From Alkalibacterium sp. 20 (GTDB lineage: Bacteria; Bacillota; Bacilli; Lactobacillales; Carnobacteriaceae_A), in assembly GCF_001885615.1 (NCBI RefSeq), contig NZ_LSRN01000019.1, positions 1 to 52,060 of the forward strand: a DNA stretch of 52,060 nucleotides, given 5' to 3'. Within the stretch, counting starts at the first letter, position 1. Each line of letters begins with the position of its first letter. Below, piece by piece: positions 8,263 to 17,716 of this stretch. Made by a program: the position numbers and the translations under genes. The notes under the pieces are model-generated. The model was not told where the DNA came from, did not search any database, and was given only the letters and a program-made list of their open reading frames with translations.

Positions 8263-8694
8263 ATGCAATCCGATAATCAATCCACTGACCCGTTAAAGAG
8301 TATCAGTCTCTTAAGAGATTACTTGCTTCCCAATTTACTTAAAGAAGATGAAAAAGAGATCTTATACTGGGCTGGGAAAGAACTCGCACGGTCCAACACT
8401 TTTGATTCTTTGGAAGAACTTACCGAACAAATGACTACAATCTTTTTAGGTGAGCTTATACAAGTGAAGTCAACGAAAAACACCATGGTTTATGATTGGT
8501 CTGGTCCATTAGTCAGTCACCGTTTAACAACTAAAACTGCTCCTTCTTTTTCGCTGGAAGCCGGTTTTTTAGCGGAAGGATATCAGCAAATAACTGGGAC
8601 CTATACTGAAGCAACTTATGAGCTTGATTTCAAAAAATCCCGTGTCACTATTTTATTACAATCAGATCATCACGTTTCTTTAAATGAAAACTAA
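8263..8694 (+). CDS. YslB-like protein (DUF2507)
   Basis: The 143-residue cytosolic protein fits the DUF2507 family: an N-terminal ISLLRDYLLPNLL, then ILYWAGKELAR, and a C-terminal beta-rich half with FSLEAGFLAEGYQ. This family is related to V4R-type small-molecule-binding folds, and its function in Firmicutes is not established. The start is preceded by GAGAGGTG. Bacillus yslB also lies in the racE neighbourhood, which supports the assignment. It is transcribed away from murI. Confidence 0.8.
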   Translation: MQSDNQSTDPLKSISLLRDYLLPNLLKEDEKEILYWAGKELARSNTFDSLEELTEQMTTIFLGELIQVKSTKNTMVYDWSGPLVSHRLTTKTAPSFSLEAGFLAEGYQQITGTYTEATYELDFKKSRVTILLQSDHHVSLNEN

Positions 8695-8698
8695 AACA

Positions 8699-8752
8699 AA
8701 CCCATGATAACGCCTGACCGCAATTCAATTCGGCAGTCTATCATGGGTTTTG
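8699..8752. terminator. Bidirectional terminator
   Basis: ACCCATGATA pairs perfectly with TATCATGGGT around a partly paired centre (GCCTGACCG/CGGCAGTC). An A-rich start and a TTTT end serve the two convergent genes. Confidence 0.8.
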
Positions 8753-8761
8753 TGTTATTCT

Positions 8762-10204
8762 TCAAATTTTCAGCATATCTTGCACGCTATACTGCGCACT
8801 TTTGGAAATCAATTCCACATTATTATTGCCATACTGTATACCTGATGAGAGCTGTCCATATACGTATAAACCGTTGACCCTCTCGCCCTTTTGACTGATG
8901 GCAGTCATTGAAGGATAGTCGATCAGGACACCTCCGTATCGATACGGCGTCAATACACCTGATTCGATCAACTCTTTTATCAAGGGTTGCTGCAAATAAA
9001 GCTGTTTTGTTAGATCCATCTGCTGCCCCGTCGCATTGATAATAAAATCGTATGCTCTGGTCTTTTGACCGTTGATTTGGACCTTGAAATCCCCGTTTTC
9101 CTTCTTAATAGATTTTATCCCACTAAGCAGTTCTACTTCTCCGTCAGAAATAGATTTTAATAACAGAGCGGCCGTTCGTTGCGGTATGGGCGCTTTAAAA
9201 TTCGACCATTTCAAACCAAAGTCATTTAAAAACCGGTCTTTTTCATTATCCGGCATGGCATTCCACAGTAGCGAATAAAAGTCTCGCATTTGATGAATAA
9301 GCATCTGAAACTTACCTAATTCTTCTAAATGATTCAAGTCTCGCTGCAAACCCGTGAGTGTTCCCTCACCCAGTGTTTTCCAAATCCAAGTCAAATCAAT
9401 GTCGCGGTCTGCTGTTTCTTTTTCAACCCATTCCTTTATTTGATCGAGTGTCAGCTGCTGATTTTCTTCTACCAGCTGACGAACACGTTCTTGACAGACA
9501 GCGTGTGTACCTTTTTTTGGCTCGTGTCCCCTTACAGACGAGAAGCGTCCGTCTAAAGATAAAAATGACAATTTTGCTTCCGGGTAGTACTTTCTGATAT
9601 ATAAAAACGTGTCTAGGGCTGTAAGACCCGTTCCAACAATTCCAACAGCTATTGGCCCCTTTTGAAGACTCAATTTTTTGTTAGCCGGATACGGATTATA
9701 AATGTACTTTTCTTCACCCTTCAAATTATAGGGGTCCTGATAAGCTAAATGACCTACTGATAAATGAATGCAATCTGTCGTTTCCGTGCTGTTTTTCGTC
9801 TTGATTTCATATTGGTTGTTTTCTTGACGCTTAACCGATAGGACCTTTACGCATATTACAGTGACATTCAACTTTTCAATCAACTCACGACTTTTATCGA
9901 GCAGATACTCTCCAAACAGGTTTCTGGGTAAATGCGTATTGTAAAGTTGTTTCAGATTTTTATTTTCTCGAACCCATTCCAAAAAATCATTGGAATCATC
10001 AGGATCTATACTCATCGTTTCTGTATACTGATTAATCAGTAGGGCTTCATCGTCCGGTTGGTAAGGAAACCCCGTCCCAAAACTTTCTTTTTCTGCATAG
10101 ACAGTGATATGAAGGTCTCCACGCATATCCTTCTGCGTTTGTTTTTCTATTTCTCTCAGTATGCTTATTCCAGCCACACCCAAACCTATAATACCAATCT
10201 TCAT
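8762..10204 (-). CDS. FAD/NAD(P)-binding oxidoreductase-like protein
   Basis: The 480-residue protein opens with a Rossmann dinucleotide motif (IGIIGLGVAGISIL) and has a second near residue 190 (VGIVGTGLTALDTF), the pattern of the NAD_binding_9 (HI0933-like) group. A conserved FGTGFPYQ follows the first strand and a C-terminal INATGQQ matches FAD enzymes. The substrate is unknown; relatives are annotated as hydroxyacylglutathione hydrolase-like or FAD-NAD(P) proteins without proof. The gene stands alone, with terminators on both sides. The start at 10204 is preceded by GGAGGATC. Confidence 0.75.
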   Translation of the reverse strand: MKIGIIGLGVAGISILREIEKQTQKDMRGDLHITVYAEKESFGTGFPYQPDDEALLINQYTETMSIDPDDSNDFLEWVRENKNLKQLYNTHLPRNLFGEYLLDKSRELIEKLNVTVICVKVLSVKRQENNQYEIKTKNSTETTDCIHLSVGHLAYQDPYNLKGEEKYIYNPYPANKKLSLQKGPIAVGIVGTGLTALDTFLYIRKYYPEAKLSFLSLDGRFSSVRGHEPKKGTHAVCQERVRQLVEENQQLTLDQIKEWVEKETADRDIDLTWIWKTLGEGTLTGLQRDLNHLEELGKFQMLIHQMRDFYSLLWNAMPDNEKDRFLNDFGLKWSNFKAPIPQRTAALLLKSISDGEVELLSGIKSIKKENGDFKVQINGQKTRAYDFIINATGQQMDLTKQLYLQQPLIKELIESGVLTPYRYGGVLIDYPSMTAISQKGERVNGLYVYGQLSSGIQYGNNNVELISKSAQYSVQDMLKI

Positions 10205-10263
10205 ACATGATCCTCCATCGTTTCTATAGTCTCTATCATAATAACAGAAATTCTTTCATTGGA

Positions 10264-10298
10264 AAAAAACCTTCGACCCGAACATTTCGAAGGTTTTC
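10264..10298. terminator. Hairpin upstream of the FAD protein gene
   Basis: AAAACCTTCGA pairs with TCGAAGGTTTT across a 7-9 nt loop. On the plus strand it ends in TTTT and on the minus strand in a run of T. It may end transcription arriving from the repeat-rich region. Confidence 0.5.
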
Positions 10299-10304
10299 CA
10301 ATAT

Positions 10305-10735
10305 TTTAATGATTCCCAGCGAAATTAGTACCGGCTGAAAAGGTTTTGGAAGCTGAGTGGTCACTTGAGAAATATTAAGTGACCACTCAACAAATCGATG
10401 GGTCAGAGTTGGACCTTTACTCGACCTATAGTGACTACTCAGAAGTAAGTGAACGATGGGTGAACACTTGTTGCCATCTATACAAACCGCTCAAAAGCAT
10501 CTAATTGGCGAGTGGGTAATATAAGGGGGCTATACCTACTACTGAAGATTTTCACTTTGTTGACTGGTCACTAACGAGGGGCAATAATACCCACTCGCAT
10601 GATGTCACACTTTCGGCGGACACATAACCAACACCATACTGATCACTCATTTCTGAAAGTTACCGAGTTGGCACTTAATGGTCATTATATTTTTGCACAC
10701 CTGCTTTTATTACTGTTCATACTCGCCTTTGAAGA
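10305..10735. repeat. Gene-free tract of related short words and perfect inverted repeats
   Basis: No credible ORF exists on either strand for about 430 bases. A 13-bp perfect stem (10354-10366 with 10377-10389, TGAGTGGTCACTT) has a 10-nt loop. A second perfect 11-bp inverted pair (GCGAGTGGGTA, 10508-10518 and 10588-10598) encloses about 70 nt. Variants of TGGTCACT/AGTGACCA and of GATGGGT/GAGTGGGT recur through the tract (for example 10431-10440, 10564-10571 and 10640-10649). It could be a decayed mobile repeat, a structured RNA or a protein-binding array. I do not recognise it. Confidence 0.45.
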
Positions 10736-10737
10736 CA

Positions 10738-10780
10738 AAAAAATAGTGTGATTTATCTTAATTAAAAGAAAATCACACAT
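10738..10780 (-). terminator. Terminator of the 93-residue hypothetical gene
   Basis: On the minus strand TGTGTGATTT pairs with AATCACACT through an A/T-rich loop and is followed by TTTTTTT. It lies directly after the stop at 10784. Confidence 0.75.
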
Positions 10781-10783
10781 TTT

Positions 10784-11065
10784 TTATAAATTCATATTTA
10801 GAAGGACCTTTTTCAGAACATATTCCTCATCATCATTAACTTTGACAAAACGTATTTCTCTCGCATTCCAAGACGTCAAATCACTTAAATCATAATTGTT
10901 TTTTCTTAAAACAACATCTAGAGGACAGTCGATTTCATCATCAGCATTGTTTATCACATCCTGATTTGCTACCTCTAATTCGACCGTTTTATCTTTGCAT
11001 TCGATTATATACCTGTACTGAATCGTTGATGTCAGCACAGACTGACTTTTCTTACTATGAGACAT
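10784..11065 (-). CDS. Hypothetical protein, 93 residues
   Basis: I do not recognise this protein. It begins MSHSKKSQSVLTSTIQYRYI and has alternating short strands and charged turns (VELEVANQDVINNADDEIDC, then LTSWNAREIRFVKVNDDEEY). It has no signal peptide or membrane segment, so it is probably a small cytosolic beta-rich protein. ATG 11065 is the likely start because GGAGAG lies 8 nt upstream; an in-frame TTG at 11080 overlaps that site. It is monocistronic, with its own terminator, and lies between the repeat tract and trxA. Its base composition resembles the neighbours. Confidence 0.6.
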   Translation of the reverse strand: MSHSKKSQSVLTSTIQYRYIIECKDKTVELEVANQDVINNADDEIDCPLDVVLRKNNYDLSDLTSWNAREIRFVKVNDDEEYVLKKVLLNMNL

Positions 11066-11306
11066 TTTAACACTCTCCAATTAAGTATAAATTTAACGCA
11101 ATTCAATAAAAAAATCTGAAAACTATAATATATTTAACTTTTTCATTATATAATACACGTTATTTATAAAACCATCTTATACCAGAAACAAAAAAAAGTA
11201 TAGCTACTTAAAGGGTTTTGTATTAAAAAAAAGACAAGTGTCATAGATTAGTCACATTACCGAAGATGTTTTTGTAATGTTAATATCATATTAGAATTAT
11301 CTAAAC

Positions 11307-11340
11307 AAAAAAAAGGCAAAGCCTCTAAGCTTTGCCCTAA
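11307..11340 (-). terminator. Terminator downstream of trxA
   Basis: GGCAAAG pairs with CTTTGCC (minus strand AGGGCAAAGCTTAGAGGC, then TTTGCC) and is followed by a run of eight T residues just past the trxA stop. Confidence 0.85.
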
Positions 11341-11350
11341 TAAATCAATA

Positions 11351-11662
11351 TTACTGATGTTGTGATAATTTAGCTAAGATTTGTTCTTTACTGTGGTAGC
11401 CAATTAATTTGTCTATTACTTCTCCATCTTTAGTTACGAGCAACGTTGGAATACTCATGATTCCAAATTTACTTGGTGTTGACTGGTTTGCATCTACGTC
11501 CATTTTGAAGTAGTTTACATTGCCGTCAGATTCTTCATTTAATTCGTCAATAACAGGAGACTGCATGCGACAAGGTCCACACCATGTTGCCCAAAAATCT
11601 GTTAATGCTAGACCTGAACCTGTTTCTTGGTCAAAATTCTGATCAGTTAATTCTCTTACCAT
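11351..11662 (-). CDS. trxA: Thioredoxin
   Basis: The 103-residue thioredoxin has the redox-active C28-G-P-C31 in WATWCGPCRM, the buried Asp before it (TDFWA) and the cis-Pro of SIPTLL. It reduces cytosolic disulfides with NADPH and thioredoxin reductase. The start has GGAGGAAT upstream. Its place downstream of mutS2 follows the conserved mutS2-trxA synteny of Firmicutes, although here the genes are separated by about 100 nt. Confidence 0.96.
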   Translation of the reverse strand: MVRELTDQNFDQETGSGLALTDFWATWCGPCRMQSPVIDELNEESDGNVNYFKMDVDANQSTPSKFGIMSIPTLLVTKDGEVIDKLIGYHSKEQILAKLSQHQ

Positions 11663-11766
11663 TCTAAATTCCTCCTATTTATTAACTTACTTATTAAAAG
11701 TAAGTTATTCATCCTATTGATTAGTATAGCAAATTCTTATATTCTTGTCTACCATAGACTATTATT

Positions 11767-14139
11767 CTATTTAAACGTGACAATCGTTGCGCCGTTCCCG
11801 CCCTGGTTCGCTGGTGCATCACCAAACTCCTTGACTTGCGAGTGTTTTTTCAAGAATTGTTGGACGCCTTTTCTTACCGCACCCGTCCCCATGCCATGAA
11901 TGATCGTTACTTTTGGATAATTGGCAAGTAGGGCCTGATCTAAATATTTATCCACTTTGTTGAGCGCTTCTTCCACTCGTTCTCCTCTGACATCTATTTC
12001 AGTCGAAACGCCCATGCTTGAAGAGCGTGTGATCGAGACGCGTTGTTTGGGTTCTTTTTCCTGCTCTATCTGCACCAGATCTGCTTCAGGCAGTTTCATT
12101 TTAAGCATACCCATTTGAACCACCCAGTGACTGTTATCTGCCTGTTCAACTATAATCCCTCTTTGACCGAACGACTGTACTTCGACACTATTGCCGACCC
12201 TTAAACCTTTTTTCTGTTTCTGTTTCTGCAGGACTTTATTTTTATTCAGGCTCATTTCTTCGGTCTTAAGGTGTGATAACCGTGATTGGACATCGATAAA
12301 TTCGTGTTCTTTAAGTGGTTCACTCATATGCCCTTCAAGCTGTTTTTGCCGTAAGTCTTTGATGATGGCTTCTGCTTCCTGCTTTTTCTTTTCCAAATAA
12401 ATATTAGCTTCTGTTTCTGCTTTTTTACGTAAATGGTCTTTTTCATTCTGATAAGTTTTGTACTCTGCTTCAAGTTTTCGATGCAAGCTCTCTGCATCTC
12501 TACGTTCTTTGGTCGCTTTGCCCGCTTCACTTTCCGCTTGCTTGCGTTTACCTTCCAGATCTTCGATCATCTGGTCTACACTCTGGCTATCGCCACTCAT
12601 CAATTGTTTGGCAGATTCAATGATCATCGAATCCAGTCCCAAACGTCTAGCGATCTCAAACGCATTACTTCTTCCTGGGATACCGATGAGTAAGCGAAAC
12701 GTTGGACTAAGCGTATCGATATCAAATTCCATACTGGCATTAATGGTTTCCGGTCGATTATACCCATAGGCTTTCAGTTCCGGATAATGTGAGGTGATCA
12801 TGACATAACAGCCGCTTTGAGCAATCGCATCGAGTATAGCGATTGCCAATGCTGCTCCTTCTTGAGGATCCGTTCCGGCACCCAATTCATCCAACAGAAT
12901 AAGACTCTTGTCATTCATTTGTTTTAAAATATTGACGATCTTTGTTAAATGCGATGAGAACGTAGATAGACTTTGTTCGATGGATTGTTCGTCACCGATA
13001 TCCGCGTAGACGCTCGAGAAGATGCCCATGGCACTGTTTTCTTCTGCCGGGATAAACAACCCTGACTGCCCCATCAACTGGAGCAACCCGAGCGTTTTTA
13101 AGGCTACTGTCTTCCCGCCCGTATTGGGTCCGGTCACGATCATGGTTTTATATTCTTTTCCAATGACGATATCGTTAGGTACCACTTCATCATCAGTGAG
13201 CAAAGGATGTCGCGCCTGATATAACTCAACATGATTATCCGTACTTATTCTTGGTTTGACGGCTCTGATCGCTTTTGCAAAGCGTCCTTTGGCTTGAATC
13301 ACATCGAGTTCAACCAGTAATCTCAGATGTTCTTCCAAAGCTTCCCGGTAAGGTTCGATTTCCGCGGTCAATTCAGCTAAAATGCGTTCCACTTCATACT
13401 TCTCTTCCACTTGATACTGGCGCAGTCGATTATTTAAATCGACGACACTTTGGGGCTCAACAAACAGCGTTTGTCCCGTCGAACTCTGGTCATGGATAAC
13501 ACCGCCAAAAACAGATCGATTCTCTGCCTTCACAGGAATCACGTAGCGGTCATTTCGCATCGTTATCAGTGCATCTGTAAGAAACCGTGATTGGGGACCT
13601 CTAACAATACTTTCAAGTTTTTGACGTGCACGACTTTCTGTCTGTCTGATACCATCTCTTAACCCTTTCAGTTTCGAGCTGGCGTCATCCAAAACGTAAC
13701 CGCTCTCGTCTACGACCATAAATATTTTTTTCTCCAAAGCATTAAATGTTTCCAATTTATTTATTTTGTCATATAACCGGTGCAGAGGAATGTCCTCTTC
13801 TTCCGCTTTTCTAAAAAACGTCTTGATTTCTCTCAGTGTTCTTAGTAAACGACCAATTTGAGCAATTTCTGTACCGTTCAAACTGCCTTGAACCCGGACG
13901 CGTTTCAGGTGAGGACGGATATCTTCAAAAGCAGCCAACGGAATGCCACCTCTTAAGCGCATCAGCAACACCGCATCTTCTGTTTCTTCCAATTGTTCCA
14001 AGATGCTGTCTTTATGATCAGATGGTTTGATGGTTCTGACTTTTTCCTTACCCAGCTTCGATACTGTGTGTTCACTTAATTTAATGATTACTTTTTCATA
14101 TTCCAACGTCTTGAATGAAGATTGAAATGTTTCCGTCAT
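11767..14139 (-). CDS. mutS2: Endonuclease MutS2
   Basis: The 790-residue protein has a MutS core without the mismatch-recognition domain: clamp helices, Walker A GPNTGGKTVALK, Walker B LILLDELGAGTDPQEG and a C-terminal Smr nuclease domain (TEIDVRGERVEEALNKVDKY and IIHGMGTGAVRKGV). MutS2 limits recombination and, in Bacillus, rescues collided ribosomes. The start at 14139 (MTETFQSS) is chosen because GGGGAG lies immediately upstream; eight further in-frame residues to 14163 contain that site. The length matches the Bacillus protein (785). It is downstream of zapA and cvpA. Confidence 0.95.
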   Translation of the reverse strand: MTETFQSSFKTLEYEKVIIKLSEHTVSKLGKEKVRTIKPSDHKDSILEQLEETEDAVLLMRLRGGIPLAAFEDIRPHLKRVRVQGSLNGTEIAQIGRLLRTLREIKTFFRKAEEEDIPLHRLYDKINKLETFNALEKKIFMVVDESGYVLDDASSKLKGLRDGIRQTESRARQKLESIVRGPQSRFLTDALITMRNDRYVIPVKAENRSVFGGVIHDQSSTGQTLFVEPQSVVDLNNRLRQYQVEEKYEVERILAELTAEIEPYREALEEHLRLLVELDVIQAKGRFAKAIRAVKPRISTDNHVELYQARHPLLTDDEVVPNDIVIGKEYKTMIVTGPNTGGKTVALKTLGLLQLMGQSGLFIPAEENSAMGIFSSVYADIGDEQSIEQSLSTFSSHLTKIVNILKQMNDKSLILLDELGAGTDPQEGAALAIAILDAIAQSGCYVMITSHYPELKAYGYNRPETINASMEFDIDTLSPTFRLLIGIPGRSNAFEIARRLGLDSMIIESAKQLMSGDSQSVDQMIEDLEGKRKQAESEAGKATKERRDAESLHRKLEAEYKTYQNEKDHLRKKAETEANIYLEKKKQEAEAIIKDLRQKQLEGHMSEPLKEHEFIDVQSRLSHLKTEEMSLNKNKVLQKQKQKKGLRVGNSVEVQSFGQRGIIVEQADNSHWVVQMGMLKMKLPEADLVQIEQEKEPKQRVSITRSSSMGVSTEIDVRGERVEEALNKVDKYLDQALLANYPKVTIIHGMGTGAVRKGVQQFLKKHSQVKEFGDAPANQGGNGATIVTFK

Positions 14140-14177
14140 ACTTTCTCCCCTTATATGGTTCACGCTTACGACTCAAC

Positions 14178-14226
14178 AAAAAAGGTTGATTGAAAGGCAT
14201 CATAGTGATGTTTCTCCTTCAACCAA
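14178..14226 (-). terminator. Imperfect hairpin with T-run between cvpA and mutS2
   Basis: On the minus strand GGTTGAAGGAGAAACATCA pairs imperfectly with TGATGCCTTTCAATCAACC and is followed by TTTTTT. It could partly terminate the zapA-cvpA transcript or act as an attenuator before mutS2. Confidence 0.55.
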
Positions 14227-14248
14227 CACACCTTGCGTTTATCTGTAT

Positions 14249-14809
14249 TTATTCTTGTGGTCCTTGTTCGATCCACCAGTCATATACTTGCTCTGACAAT
14301 GCTGGTGTGTCCGTGACGATTTCTCTCGCCAGTGCGCTTGACGCAAACTGGTTTTGTATGAGTGCTACAGGCAGCATTGAAAGAACAAAGAGGACAAAGA
14401 ATATCCCGATGTAATGCACAACAAAGCTCAACGCCGCTCCACCAATTGCGTTGACTGTCCGTACCACTGGTAAATCAGCTAACGACTGGAACAAGCCGCC
14501 CAGGATTCGAGTGACTAGCCAACCGACAAATAGTAAAATCACAAATGAGACGCCTTTATAAAAAGCTCCGTCTAAATCAAATAAGAAATCGATGCTGTAA
14601 AGCACGAAAGGATTGTCTGACGTAGTTACCGGTGTAGGATACGGAATAAACATCTGCGCGTACTCATTGAGCATTTGATAATAGTTCAAAGCGAACCAGA
14701 ATGAGACAACATACCCGATCGTTAATACGAGCTGTAAGACCAAGCCTCTTCGTGCTCCACTATATAGTGATAATAGTAATAAAAAGATAATAATCCCTGT
14801 TAACAGCAT
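14249..14809 (-). CDS. CvpA-family membrane protein
   Basis: The 186-residue protein has four hydrophobic segments (about 4-20, 24-42, 80-100 and 118-145) and the CvpA signature (SGARRGLVLQLVLTIGYVVS, GWLVTRI, and LPVVRTVNAIGGAALSFV). In Bacillus the counterpart YshB lies between zapA and polX/mutS2. CvpA proteins have been tied to colicin V export in E. coli and envelope integrity elsewhere; the mechanism is unknown. The start has AAGGAG upstream. It follows zapA with a 22-nt gap. Confidence 0.88.
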   Translation of the reverse strand: MLLTGIIIFLLLLSLYSGARRGLVLQLVLTIGYVVSFWFALNYYQMLNEYAQMFIPYPTPVTTSDNPFVLYSIDFLFDLDGAFYKGVSFVILLFVGWLVTRILGGLFQSLADLPVVRTVNAIGGAALSFVVHYIGIFFVLFVLSMLPVALIQNQFASSALAREIVTDTPALSEQVYDWWIEQGPQE

Positions 14810-14831
14810 ACTTTTCTCCTTATTGGCTCAG

Positions 14832-15101
14832 TTAGTTTTCTAAATCCTGTTCTAACTGTTCATATTTTTCTTTCAGTTGTTCCAATTCATGTCGCATGGT
14901 CAATTGATCCGATACGGCATTGATCGCCAGTAAGATGGCCCTTTTTTCTTTATCCAGACCTTTTGTTAATTCTTTTAGTTGACTTAATTGTTCATCCACT
15001 GTCTCTGCGACGACGCGCATATGTTTTTCAGGCTTTGAACCAACAATAGTGTATATTTCTCCATCTATAGTTGCTTTATATCTTCGCTTCCCTTCGGACA
15101 T
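14832..15101 (-). CDS. zapA: Cell division protein ZapA
   Basis: The 89-residue protein starts with a small beta-hairpin region (YKATIDGEIYTIVGSKPEKH, MRVVAETVDEQL) and ends in a coiled coil (LTMRHELEQLKEKYEQLEQD). That is the layout of ZapA, which bundles FtsZ filaments at the Z-ring. The start has GAGGGGG upstream. The position downstream of pheT follows the Bacillus order pheST-rnhC-zapA-yshB, but rnhC is absent here. Confidence 0.9.
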   Translation of the reverse strand: MSEGKRRYKATIDGEIYTIVGSKPEKHMRVVAETVDEQLSQLKELTKGLDKEKRAILLAINAVSDQLTMRHELEQLKEKYEQLEQDLEN

Positions 15102-15213
15102 GACACAGCCCCCTCGCTTCTCAAATTCTTTATTATAATAACACGAATTTGTTCGGCGTGCATTACTTCCGGCTTTTTTTATACTGATTTCTGTGAATAA
15201 TCAAGGTATTCTA

Positions 15214-15250
15214 TATGAAAAAAACAGAGTAGACAGATGCCCACTCTGAA
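15214..15250 (-). terminator. Terminator downstream of pheT
   Basis: On the minus strand CAGAGT pairs with ACTCTG around a 12-nt loop and is followed by TTTTTTT. It lies about 45 nt past the pheT stop and separates pheST from zapA. Confidence 0.75.
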
Positions 15251-15292
15251 AATCTTCTTTCTTTTCAAGTTTAACTTGACACATTTCAGCTG

Positions 15293-17710
15293 TTATCTAA
15301 TTTCTGCAGCAAAGTGCTTCACTAAAGCTTCTTTCACTTGTTCGAAGTCTTTGGTTACCTCTTCTTCTTTTAACGTCGCTTCCGGATTCAGGTAAGCCAA
15401 GCTATACGCCATTGATTTTTTACCTTGTTCAATGTTGTCCCCCTGATACAGATCAAAGAGTCGTATGGATTTCAACCATTTCCCACCGTTTTCTTTCATC
15501 ACAGAAAGAATCGTGTCATGTAAAACGGTCTCCTCCACGATAAACGCGACATCTCTTGATGTTCCCGGATATCTTGGGATCGATGAATGGATCAGGTCTT
15601 CCTGGTGGTTATCCAGCAGCTCATCCATATTGATTTCAAACAGATAGGTGTCTTTCAGATCGCGTTCTTCTGCGATATGTGGGTGTAACTGTCCGATGAC
15701 ACCGACGACTTTATCTCTCCATTTGATCTCAGCTGTGCGTCCTGGATGGAGTTTTGAATAAGCCTGTGTTGGTTCGTAGCTGATTTCTTCAGATACACCG
15801 ATCACCTCGAACCACTCTTCCACAATACCTTTAGCCGTAAAAAAGTCTACCGTCTGCTCGTCTTCTTGCCAGTTTGCTTCTATACGCGACCCTGTCAAAG
15901 CACCTGAGACGTGTGTCACTTCTTGTGGTAATTTCGAAGCTGGATCAGGATAGAACACCCGACCAATTTCATAAAAACCAATGTGTTTGTTTTGTCGCGC
16001 AACATTATACTGGATATTATCCAATAAACCACTCAGTAAACTTTTACGTAAGGCCTGGTGTTCTTCACTCATTGGCCAATCCAATTTTACCGGTTCGCCT
16101 TTGACACGTGCGAATGCCTGAGCTTTTTTGTTTGTCGTTAAGGCGTAACTGATTGCTTGAGACAATCCTGCGCCTTCCATGAAGTGACGCGTTTCGCGAA
16201 CACGCTGCTGTTTGTGCGTCAGTTCTCCCGGGACAGACTCATTTTGTGGGAGTGTTGCCGGTAATTTACTATACCCGTGCAAGCGAATCACTTCTTCAAT
16301 AATATCTGCTTCGATCTCAATATCCCAGCGTCTTGGTGGAACCGTGATCGTCAGTGTTTGAATCGCCGTTTGACTGTCAAAACCTAAACGATCCATCAAG
16401 CTCACCACTTCTTCAAGTGATAAAGCTGTTCCAAGTGCCTGATTGATCTTAGCGAGTGTGATGGTTACTTTTTTATCTTCCGGCTGAATGGCTTCGACAC
16501 GTGCCACACCACTGACGACTTGACCACTGCCAAGTTCTGCAATCAGTTGGGCTGCATGATCCAGTGCTTTTTCAATGGTTGCTGTATTGAGTCCTTTTTC
16601 AAAACGTGAACTCGCTTCACTTCTTAAATTAAGCGCTTGCGCCGTTTTTCTGATGATGCTTGATTCAAATAAAGCTGATTCAAGGGCGATCGTTCTTGTT
16701 TCACTTGTGACGTGGGTGTTTTGACCACCCATGACACCGGCTAAAGCGACCGGCTTTTCACCATTTGTAATGACCAGATTGTCCGGACTCAACTGTCGCT
16801 CCTGCCCGTCTAACGTCACCAGCGTTTCGCCTTGTACTGCTCTTCTGACACTGATTTTTTTAGAACCTAAAGCCTCGTAATCGAAGGCATGCAAAGGTTG
16901 TCCGTACTCCAGCATGATGTAATTCGTTACGTCAACGACGGCATCGATGGGACGGATGCCTGCATGCATCAACTTACGCTGCAGCCACAAAGGACTTTCT
17001 TTCACTGTGACCTCTTTGATCACACGTATTTTGTACACGGGTGCATCCTTTGCATCATCGACTGACACATCGATATAATCGCTGATATCTTCAGAATCGT
17101 CTTCCGAAACAATGACTTCTTTGAAATCGGGTTGTTGTGAAAGGATAGCACCGACTTCATAACCGACACCGCGCATACTCAATGCGTCGGCACGGTTTGG
17201 GGTTATATCCAGTTCAATGAAGGCGTCATCCAGACCAATGTACGGTAATGCGTAGGCACCAATTACTGCATCTTCCGGCAGGACATAGATACCATCTTCA
17301 GCTTTCTTCGGTACGACTGAATCAGAAAAGCCTAATTCCTGTAAGCTGCAGATCATGCCATTTGATACGACACCTCTTAGTTTGCTTTTTTTAATTTTCA
17401 AGCCATTAGGTAGGGTCGCACCCGGTAAAGCGACAATGACCTTTTGCCCCGCTTTAACGTTGGGCGCTCCACAAACGATTTGAGCGTGTTCTGCTAGATC
17501 GACATCGACCGTTGTTACGTTCAGATGGTCTGAATCTGCCATTTGTTGAGCTGCCAGAACTTCTCCGACGATGAAATTCTCTAAGCCGATTGAAGGGATA
17601 CTCACTTCATCCACTTCTATTCCTGTTAATGTAATCTGGTCCGCCAATTCTATTGGAGAAATACCGCTTAAATCTAAATATTCACTTAACCACTTGACTG
17701 ATACTCTCAT
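15293..17710 (-). CDS. pheT: Phenylalanyl-tRNA synthetase beta subunit
   Basis: The 805-residue subunit carries all usual domains: an N-terminal tRNA-binding OB fold (FIVGEVLAAQQMADSDHLNV, 46-65; CGAPNVKAGQKV), B3/B4 editing domain (RSEASSRFEKGL), B5 domain (PPRRWDIEIEADIIEEVIRL), core catalytic-like domain, and the C-terminal FDX-ACB anticodon-binding domain (RYPGTSRDVAFIVEE). It forms the alpha2-beta2 enzyme with PheS, whose stop is 6 nt upstream, so the two are cotranscribed under the T-box. Confidence 0.97.
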   Translation of the reverse strand: MRVSVKWLSEYLDLSGISPIELADQITLTGIEVDEVSIPSIGLENFIVGEVLAAQQMADSDHLNVTTVDVDLAEHAQIVCGAPNVKAGQKVIVALPGATLPNGLKIKKSKLRGVVSNGMICSLQELGFSDSVVPKKAEDGIYVLPEDAVIGAYALPYIGLDDAFIELDITPNRADALSMRGVGYEVGAILSQQPDFKEVIVSEDDSEDISDYIDVSVDDAKDAPVYKIRVIKEVTVKESPLWLQRKLMHAGIRPIDAVVDVTNYIMLEYGQPLHAFDYEALGSKKISVRRAVQGETLVTLDGQERQLSPDNLVITNGEKPVALAGVMGGQNTHVTSETRTIALESALFESSIIRKTAQALNLRSEASSRFEKGLNTATIEKALDHAAQLIAELGSGQVVSGVARVEAIQPEDKKVTITLAKINQALGTALSLEEVVSLMDRLGFDSQTAIQTLTITVPPRRWDIEIEADIIEEVIRLHGYSKLPATLPQNESVPGELTHKQQRVRETRHFMEGAGLSQAISYALTTNKKAQAFARVKGEPVKLDWPMSEEHQALRKSLLSGLLDNIQYNVARQNKHIGFYEIGRVFYPDPASKLPQEVTHVSGALTGSRIEANWQEDEQTVDFFTAKGIVEEWFEVIGVSEEISYEPTQAYSKLHPGRTAEIKWRDKVVGVIGQLHPHIAEERDLKDTYLFEINMDELLDNHQEDLIHSSIPRYPGTSRDVAFIVEETVLHDTILSVMKENGGKWLKSIRLFDLYQGDNIEQGKKSMAYSLAYLNPEATLKEEEVTKDFEQVKEALVKHFAAEIR

Positions 17711-17716
17711 GCTCTC

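Noticed and set aside
10669-10685. Possible second sigma-54 promoter (TTGGCACTTAATGGTC)
   Set aside because: TGGCAC is present but the -12 TTGC element is missing, and no gene follows in that direction.
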